Part shown: positions 16,115-20,357 of the stretch, piece by piece
Numbering within the stretch: the first letter of the stretch is position 1
How the letters are laid out: each line of letters opens with the position of its first letter
Source: Lachnospiraceae bacterium UBA1258
GTDB taxonomy: Bacteria > Bacillota > Clostridia > Lachnospirales > Lachnospiraceae
Direction of reading: 5' to 3'
Assembly: GCA_002308235.1 (NCBI GenBank)
Contig: DBVS01000103.1
Span: forward strand, 1 to 20,357
Length of the DNA stretch: 20,357 bases
The notes under the pieces: model-generated
Seen by the model: the letters and a program-made list of their open reading frames with translations, nothing else
Database searches by the model: none
What the model was told of the DNA's origin: nothing
Position numbers and translations under genes: made by a program

Positions 16115-16156
16115 CTTGCAAGCATTGGTTTAAAATTTTCCCACCAATGTTCCAAG
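16115..16156 (+). promoter_or_regulatory. Leader hairpin just upstream of the ribosome binding site
   Basis: CATTGGT (16123-16129) pairs perfectly with ACCAATG (16143-16149) over a 13-base AT-rich loop. An outer CTTG/CAAG pair (16115-16118 with 16153-16156) can extend it past a small internal loop. It ends two bases before the SD AAGGAGG (16158-16164). There is no T tract after it, so it is not a terminator. It could stabilise the mRNA or influence ribosome access; that role is inference. Confidence 0.5.
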
Positions 16157-16169
16157 GAAGGAGGCTAAG

Positions 16170-16574
16170 ATGGCTATAAACGGAATTTCCGATTTTGGCG
16201 GACTTTATAACAGCTACAGCGTACGCGACATCCCCAAGGTTGACCTTGAAACCGTTAAGCAGCAGGATGCTGCGAAAGCCGCTGAGATAATCGCACCTGA
16301 ACCCGCCCTCGTAAAAGAGCCCGAGATTCAGCCTGTACAGGATAACAGAAGCCGCACTGCGGACCTCGAAAATATATCTCTTAACTTCAATACCGGTGAT
16401 GATTATTCTTATATCGGTTCCGATTTTGAGATCGGCGGACTCGATATGGAAAAGGCCATCTCCGACATGAAGAAAGATAAGATGCTTGCGGATTATCAGT
16501 ATTTCGTAGGTTCTTCCTCGAACTTAAACGAAATGTTTGCAAGCAACGACGGTAAAGTTGTGGTTAAGTTCTAA
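16170..16574 (+). CDS. Small conserved-looking protein of unknown function
   Basis: The function is not recognised. The 134-residue, acidic, apparently cytoplasmic protein has no signal peptide or membrane helix. Three parts can be seen: an N-terminal segment (1-40, MAINGISDFGGLYNSYS then an Ala/Lys helix), a Pro/Glu-rich low-complexity linker (about 41-60, APEPALVKEPEIQPVQD), and a C-terminal domain (about 65-134) with a predicted helix DMEKAISDMKKDKMLADYQ followed by YFVGSSSNL and a basic-hydrophobic end VVVKF. I associate the DYQYFVG motif with hypothetical proteins of Lachnospiraceae, from memory only. The ATG has a strong AAGGAGG at 5-base spacing, its own near-consensus promoter, a structured leader and a terminator, so it is a real, probably well-expressed single-gene unit. 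Confidence 0.85.
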   Translation: MAINGISDFGGLYNSYSVRDIPKVDLETVKQQDAAKAAEIIAPEPALVKEPEIQPVQDNRSRTADLENISLNFNTGDDYSYIGSDFEIGGLDMEKAISDMKKDKMLADYQYFVGSSSNLNEMFASNDGKVVVKF

Positions 16575-16576
16575 GT

Positions 16577-16604
16577 TTGCACATGAAATCAAATATGATA
16601 TAAT
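16577..16604 (+). promoter_or_regulatory. Extended -10 promoter for yqeG
   Basis: TTGCAC (16577-16582), a 16-bp spacer and TATAAT (16599-16604), with TG at 16596-16597 making an extended -10 element. It begins two bases after the stop of the 134-residue protein. The expected start, about 16610-16612, falls inside the left arm of the terminator that ends the previous gene. Confidence 0.8.
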
Positions 16605-16605
16605 G

Positions 16606-16640
16606 AGGCGTCCAATGGGACGCCTATTATTTTGCTTTTT
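16606..16640 (+). terminator. Intrinsic terminator of the 134-residue protein gene
   Basis: AGGCGTCC (16606-16613) and GGACGCCT (16618-16625) form a perfect 8-bp GC-rich stem with loop AATG. A T-rich tract (ATTATTTTGCTTTTT, 16626-16640) follows. It overlaps the start region of the yqeG transcript. Confidence 0.82.
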
Positions 16641-16652
16641 GCGAGGAATACG

Positions 16653-17165
16653 ATGTTTGAAACGTTTTTCCCTTCGGAGTGGTGCGAATCCGCATATACG
16701 GTGGATTATGAGGGCATGTATAAGAAGGGCTACAGAAATATAATATTTGATATCGACAATACCCTGGTTTTTCACGGGGCGCCTCAAAACGAGCGGTCCC
16801 TGGAGCTTCTTTTGAAGTTAAAGGAAATGGGGTATTCGATTCTTTTCCTTTCAAATAACAAGGAACCGAGGGTAAAATCCTTTGCGGATCCCGTTGGTGC
16901 CAAGTATATTTATAAAGCGGGAAAACCCGGCAGAAAGGGTTATCTTAAGGCTGTTGAGGTTTTGGGCGGGACACTGTCCGACACTTTCTTTGTGGGAGAC
17001 CAGCTGTTTACGGACGTTTGGGGCGCCAAACGAACGGGAATGTACAACATTCTTGTTAAGCCTCTTGATAAAAAAGAGGAAATCCAGATCGTGTTAAAGC
17101 GCATTCTTGAAAAGATCGTGCTGCATTTCTACAAAAAAAGTCTCGGCCAATCAAGTTTTTGTTGA
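16653..17165 (+). CDS. yqeG: YqeG-type HAD phosphatase
   Basis: This is a HAD-superfamily (subfamily IIIA, YqeG) phosphatase. The 170-residue protein has motif I DIDNTLV (33-39), with the nucleophile Asp33 and the acid/base Asp35, motif II in FLSNN (Ser67), the motif III lysine in AGKPGRKG (Lys91), and motif IV GDQLFTD (115-121). YqeG relatives include mitochondrial PGP phosphatase-like enzymes, but the bacterial substrate is not established here. ATG 16653 is chosen over the upstream in-frame ATG 16632 because GAGGA (16643-16647) is five bases before it and the predicted transcript begins near 16611. The N-terminus MFETFFPSEW fits the family, which often begins with a 'P.....I' segment. efp follows, with its -35 box overlapping the stop of this gene. 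Confidence 0.92.
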   Translation: MFETFFPSEWCESAYTVDYEGMYKKGYRNIIFDIDNTLVFHGAPQNERSLELLLKLKEMGYSILFLSNNKEPRVKSFADPVGAKYIYKAGKPGRKGYLKAVEVLGGTLSDTFFVGDQLFTDVWGAKRTGMYNILVKPLDKKEEIQIVLKRILEKIVLHFYKKSLGQSSFC

Positions 17166-17190
17166 AAAATTCTTTGCCATAGAGTAATAT
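17162..17190 (+). promoter_or_regulatory. Probable efp promoter
   Basis: TTGAAA (17162-17167), a 17-bp spacer and TAATAT (17185-17190). An overlapping perfect TATAAT at 17188-17193 would need a 20-bp spacer. The -35 box overlaps the yqeG stop codon. Confidence 0.55.
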
Positions 17191-17233
17191 AATACAGAAT
17201 TATTTTGTGTTTTTAATTTTAGGAGGAAATAAC

Positions 17234-17791
17234 ATGATTTCTGCAGGTGATTTCAGAAACGGCGTCACCATCGATGTTGAGGGTACCGTTTTCCAGATTA
17301 TCGAATTTCAGCACGTTAAGCCCGGTAAAGGTGCGGCTTTCGTCAGAACGAAGCTTAAAAACATCGTAAACGGCGGCGTGGTTGAACGTACTTTCAGACC
17401 TACCGAGAAGTTCCCTCAGGCGCGTATCGACAGAGCAGATATGCAGTATTTGTACAATGACGGCGATCTTTACCATTTCATGAATACCGAGAACTACGAG
17501 CAGATAGCTTTGAACACCGAGACTATCGGAGATGCTCTTAAGTTCGTTAAAGAGAATGAAATGGTTAAGGTTTGTTCCATTTCGGGTAATGTGTTCGCAG
17601 TTGAACCTCCGTTGTTCGTAGAACTTGAGATTACCGAGACCGAACCCGGATTCAAGGGTGATACGGCTACCGGCGCTTCCAAGCCCGCAACGGTTGAAAC
17701 CGGCGCACAGGTTTCTGTTCCTCTCTTTGTAAACCAGGGAGATGTGATCAAGATCGATACCCGTACAGGCGAATACTTATCCAGAGTTTGA
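17234..17791 (+). CDS. efp: Translation elongation factor P
   Basis: EF-P binds between the ribosomal P and E sites and relieves stalling at consecutive prolines. The 185-residue protein has the N-terminal KOW-like domain beginning MISAGDFRNG, with the loop HVKPGKGAAFVR carrying Lys32 at the tip, the position modified in B. subtilis EF-P, and two OB-fold domains ending in the signature region VPLFVNQGDVIKIDTRTGEYLSRV. The motif follows the PGKG type of unmodified/5-aminopentanolylated EF-Ps. No modification gene is seen nearby. ATG 17234 has AGGAGG (17221-17226) seven bases upstream. An open frame extends upstream to 17207, but it lacks a ribosome site and family similarity. Confidence 0.98.
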   Translation: MISAGDFRNGVTIDVEGTVFQIIEFQHVKPGKGAAFVRTKLKNIVNGGVVERTFRPTEKFPQARIDRADMQYLYNDGDLYHFMNTENYEQIALNTETIGDALKFVKENEMVKVCSISGNVFAVEPPLFVELEITETEPGFKGDTATGASKPATVETGAQVSVPLFVNQGDVIKIDTRTGEYLSRV

Positions 17792-17807
17792 TTTTGCATA
17801 TCATGTC

Positions 17808-17853
17808 AGGAGACAACAAAAGTTGTCTCCTTATTTTTTTTCTTTTTTTCTTG
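17808..17853 (+). terminator. Intrinsic terminator after efp
   Basis: AGGAGACAAC (17808-17817) and GTTGTCTCCT (17822-17831) form a perfect 10-bp stem with an AAAA loop. A long T-rich tract follows. This is a strong, clear end for the efp transcript. Confidence 0.95.
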
Positions 17854-17894
17854 AAAATCTATTTAATCTAACAAAAATCTGAAAGGAAATTTCC

Positions 17895-18812
17895 ATGAAT
17901 TACAACGAATTTGAAAATGCGGTGATCGAGAGATTATCAAAAAAAGCAGGAAAAGACTGCGAGATCGTACCCACCAGCGTACTTAAAAACAACAATACCA
18001 CCTTAAAGGGCTTAAGATTTGTAAGCACAGGCAATATCATTCAGCCAACCATCTATTTAGACAGCTTTTACTGCATGTATAAAAGGGGGCAGGAGATAGA
18101 TGAGATCGCCGATGAGATTTATGAGGATTATGAGGCTTCGAAGCTTGGAAACACTCCGGACCTTTCTTTCTTTACGGATTATTCCCGCATGAAGGAAAGA
18201 ATAGTCTGCAAACTCATTAACGCCGAGAAAAACGCTAAGCTCTTAAAGAAGATACCCTATGTACCCTTTCTTGATCTTGCGGTGGTATTTTATTGCAGGA
18301 TAGACCTGGCGGGAGCGGGCACGGGCACCATACTTATTCATCAGAGCCATTTCGACGAGTGGGGAATAACCCTTGAAGAAATGTATCGGGATGCCCTTGC
18401 AAACAACAGGAAACTCCTTAAGGGCCGTGTTACGCCCATAGAAGATGTGCTTAACGATATCCTGTTTCGGATGAAAGAAAGGGGAGAAAACTGCGATGCG
18501 CCTGCTTTTTCCGAGGAAGATCAGAAAATACCCATGTATGTTTTAACCAACGAATACAGCCACAACGGAGCGGCCTGCATGCTGGATAACGGCATCTTAA
18601 AGGATTTTTCGCAGAAAAACGGAGGAGATTTCTTTATAATCCCCAGCTCTATCCATGAGCTTATTCTGATGCCGGCAATGTCCGGAAATTCAAGCGTTTC
18701 GTTAAAAGAGATAGTAAAGACCATAAATGCCACAGAAGTATCAAAAGACGAAGTCCTTTCGGATGAAGTGTACATGTATGACGTATCGAAAAATGCAGTG
18801 GTCCTTGCATAA
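17895..18812 (+). CDS. DUF5688-like protein of unknown function
   Basis: The 305-residue soluble protein has no signal peptide or membrane helix. I recognise the overall pattern of DUF5688, a family abundant and often multi-copy in gut and rumen Lachnospiraceae: an N-terminal MNYNEFENAVIERL helix, the PTIYLDSFYCMYKRGQEIDEIADEIYEDYE segment, the central FLDLAVVFYCRI strand, ITLEEMYRDALANN, and the C-terminal FFIIPSSIHELILMP motif. Function is unknown; no catalytic motif is obvious to me. ATG 17895 has AAAGGA (17882-17887) with a 7-base spacer. It follows the efp terminator by about 40 bases. The short upstream region holds no convincing promoter, so expression may depend on a weak or non-sigma-A site. 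The family name is from memory. Confidence 0.82.
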   Translation: MNYNEFENAVIERLSKKAGKDCEIVPTSVLKNNNTTLKGLRFVSTGNIIQPTIYLDSFYCMYKRGQEIDEIADEIYEDYEASKLGNTPDLSFFTDYSRMKERIVCKLINAEKNAKLLKKIPYVPFLDLAVVFYCRIDLAGAGTGTILIHQSHFDEWGITLEEMYRDALANNRKLLKGRVTPIEDVLNDILFRMKERGENCDAPAFSEEDQKIPMYVLTNEYSHNGAACMLDNGILKDFSQKNGGDFFIIPSSIHELILMPAMSGNSSVSLKEIVKTINATEVSKDEVLSDEVYMYDVSKNAVVLA

Positions 18813-18834
18813 AACCGAATTATAAATTTTGCAT

Positions 18835-18875
18835 CCGGCCAAGGTGTTTCGGGCGCTTACGGAAACTTTGGCCGG
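18835..18875 (+). repeat. GC-rich inverted repeat between the DUF5688 gene and the symporter gene
   Basis: CCGGCCAA (18835-18842) pairs perfectly with TTGGCCGG (18868-18875). The stem continues inward through G-T, G-C and T-A, then one bulged G (18846) and four more pairs to a 10-base loop (18851-18860). There is no T tract on either side, so it is not a standard intrinsic terminator, though it may still end or protect the upstream mRNA. Confidence 0.6.
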
Positions 18876-18912
18876 GCGCGTATTTCAGGGGCTTTTAAGT
18901 GCGCAGGGAGTG

Positions 18913-18941
18913 TTGAAATTTATGCTTTTTCGGCTCATAAT
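18913..18941 (+). promoter_or_regulatory. Probable promoter of the GPH symporter gene
   Basis: TTGAAA (18913-18918), a 17-bp spacer and CATAAT (18936-18941), about 30 bases before the start codon. No obvious operator or catabolite-response element was recognised around it. Confidence 0.6.
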
Positions 18942-18972
18942 GAAATAAGAAAATATAATAATCGGAGGGCTT

Positions 18973-20357
18973 ATGAATTCGGGTATAAGCAAAAAAACCA
19001 AGTGGAGCTATTGCGTGGGGGCAATGGGGCGTGACGCGGCTTATGTACTGGTAAGTATGTTTATCCTTACTTACATTCAGTACACCTTTGAACTGACGGT
19101 CATGCAGTTTACGGTCATTTCCGCGGCCATGGTCATTTGTATGATCTGGGATGCGGTTAACGATCTGATGATGAGTGCCGTCATCGAAAACTGTCATTTT
19201 AAAAGCGGCAAATTCAGACCTTTTATTCTGGCGGGAGCCATTCTAAATGCCGCAGTGATAGTGCTGATGTTTACGGTAAGGCCCACGGGCTGGCTGTTTG
19301 TGGGATTCTTCTGTCTGATTTATCTTCTTTGGGGAATGACATACACGGTAAACGATATTGCTTACTGGGGTATGCTTCCCAGCCTTTCAAGCGATCCCAA
19401 AGAACGTGATACTCTTGTTACACTGATGGGCGTGTTTGTGTGCATAGGGCAGTTTGCCGTGGCGGGGGTAGTTCCCATAGTGATCGCGGGAAATGCGGTG
19501 GCTGCATTTCGCATAATAGCCCTTATAGTGGCGCTTCTTTTCATCCTTTTTCAGACCCTTACTTTCTTCGGTGTTACGGAAAGCAAAAGGATCGATTCCG
19601 GCGAGAAGGTTTCTTTCAAAGGTATGTTTAAGATTCTTGCAAGGAACGACCAGCTTATAAGCGTAGGTATCGCTTATATCCTGTTTTGCGTGGGACAGCA
19701 GTTATTACTGCTTTTGGCGGTTAACTTTTTTTATTTTGAATTCGGCTATTCAAAGAGCGGAGACCTGATCACTCTCTTTACGGTAATGTACGGGCTTGGA
19801 ACCCTTGCGGCGCAGTTTGTGTATCCGATCCTTTCCGCAAAGCTTAACAGGCTTAAGATCCTCACAACCTGCATAATAATGCTCGTTTTGGGTTATCTTT
19901 TGTTCCTGTCCTTCGGATATCTCATTCCAATGAACGTGGTGATACTTGATATTACGGGATTTTTCATTTTCTTTTTCCAGGGACTCTTTAATCTGGCGCT
20001 GATTGTCATGGTAAACAACACCACCGAGTATGATGAATATCGCTTCGGAGAGCGTCATGACAGCATTATTTCCGCCATCAGATCCTTTGCTTCAAAGCTA
20101 TCCAATGCCCTTAACCAGGGCGCAGCGTCCCTGATACTGATCATCAGCGGAATTTACGCCGTGAGCCAGAAGATAAGCAAACTTGAAGTTGAAGTCGGAA
20201 ACGGGAACATGGTAAGAGAAGATGCCCTTACAAGTGCCGACGGCTTTATATCGGGAGTCCTTCCCTCCCAGACTCTTATGTTAAGAGTCGGCATGGTGGC
20301 TGTTCCGCTGTTAGCCATGATAGCGGCTTACATCATTATTCGTGCGAAATATAAGAT
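18973..20357 (+). CDS. GPH-family sugar:cation symporter (MFS_2), 3' end cut by window edge
   Basis: This is a glycoside-pentoside-hexuronide:cation symporter, a 12-helix membrane carrier of the MelB type. The frame is open from ATG 18973 (GGAGGG at 18964-18969) to the window end, giving 461 residues without a stop. N-terminal helices are followed by the family loop KSGKFRPFILAGAI (near residue 77), IAYWGMLPSLSSDPKERD (resembling the MelB cytoplasmic loop) and, in the second half, NTTEYDEYRFGERHDSIISAIRSFASKL, a strong GPH landmark. Between about residues 400 and 420 a charged segment (KISKLEVEVGNGNMVRED) interrupts two helices. The sugar specificity is not determinable, and no glycosidase gene lies in the visible flank to suggest it. 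Most of the protein is present; only the last helix/tail is probably missing. Confidence 0.9.
   Translation, partial: MNSGISKKTKWSYCVGAMGRDAAYVLVSMFILTYIQYTFELTVMQFTVISAAMVICMIWDAVNDLMMSAVIENCHFKSGKFRPFILAGAILNAAVIVLMFTVRPTGWLFVGFFCLIYLLWGMTYTVNDIAYWGMLPSLSSDPKERDTLVTLMGVFVCIGQFAVAGVVPIVIAGNAVAAFRIIALIVALLFILFQTLTFFGVTESKRIDSGEKVSFKGMFKILARNDQLISVGIAYILFCVGQQLLLLLAVNFFYFEFGYSKSGDLITLFTVMYGLGTLAAQFVYPILSAKLNRLKILTTCIIMLVLGYLLFLSFGYLIPMNVVILDITGFFIFFFQGLFNLALIVMVNNTTEYDEYRFGERHDSIISAIRSFASKLSNALNQGAASLILIISGIYAVSQKISKLEVEVGNGNMVREDALTSADGFISGVLPSQTLMLRVGMVAVPLLAMIAAYIIIRAKYK

Noticed and set aside
16115..16156. Leader hairpin as terminator of the ABC operon
   Set aside because: No T tract follows, and it lies downstream of the near-consensus promoter at 16059-16087, so it belongs to the next gene's leader.
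17851..17867. TTGAAA ... TTTAAT as a promoter for the DUF5688 gene
   Set aside because: The spacer is about 5 bp and nothing resembling a -10 box occurs at 16-18 bp.

Overview
The window reads as a chromosomal segment from a low-to-mid GC, Gram-positive Clostridia-type bacterium, most likely a member of the Lachnospiraceae. This rests on strong AGGAGG ribosome binding sites, frequent TTG/GTG starts, a DUF5688-like protein and a small DYQYFVG-type protein of the kind I associate with that family, and the gene content of the division cluster. All genes recognised lie on the + strand. No tRNA, rRNA, CRISPR array, insertion sequence or phage gene was seen.

Layout. (1) 1-1094: 3' part of the universal P-loop ATPase gene ychF, closed by a strong intrinsic terminator. 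(2) 1229-9425: a compact division and cell wall (dcw) operon: mraZ, rsmH, ftsL-like, a class B penicillin-binding protein, mraY, ftsW, ftsQ/divIB and murD. It starts at a good sigma-A promoter whose -10 box abuts five GTGG boxes spaced 10-11 bp apart, a textbook MraZ autoregulatory operator. (3) 9446-11115: ftsZ, preceded by its own probable promoter, then nrdR. (4) 11125-16029: a complete peptide/nickel-type ABC importer (lipoprotein, two permeases, two short ATPases). (5) 16059-16640: a 134-residue protein of unknown function with its own near-consensus promoter, a leader hairpin and a terminator. (6) 16577-17853: a YqeG-type HAD phosphatase and elongation factor P. (7) 17895-20357: a DUF5688-like protein and the 5' part of a GPH-family sugar:cation symporter that runs off the window.

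How the genes fit together. MraZ, RsmH, FtsL, the PBP, FtsW, FtsQ and FtsZ supply septal assembly and septal peptidoglycan polymerisation and crosslinking. MraY and MurD supply two precursor steps. murE, murF, murG and murC are absent from the cluster and must lie elsewhere. The transporter, YqeG, EF-P and the last two genes look like independent units.

Most of the window is conserved housekeeping DNA, and I do not see a clear new multi-gene system. The items most worth a second look are the five-box MraZ operator, the MurD with altered C-terminal ligand-binding motifs, the promoter nested in a terminator at 16577-16640, and the unrecognised 134-residue protein with its structured leader.
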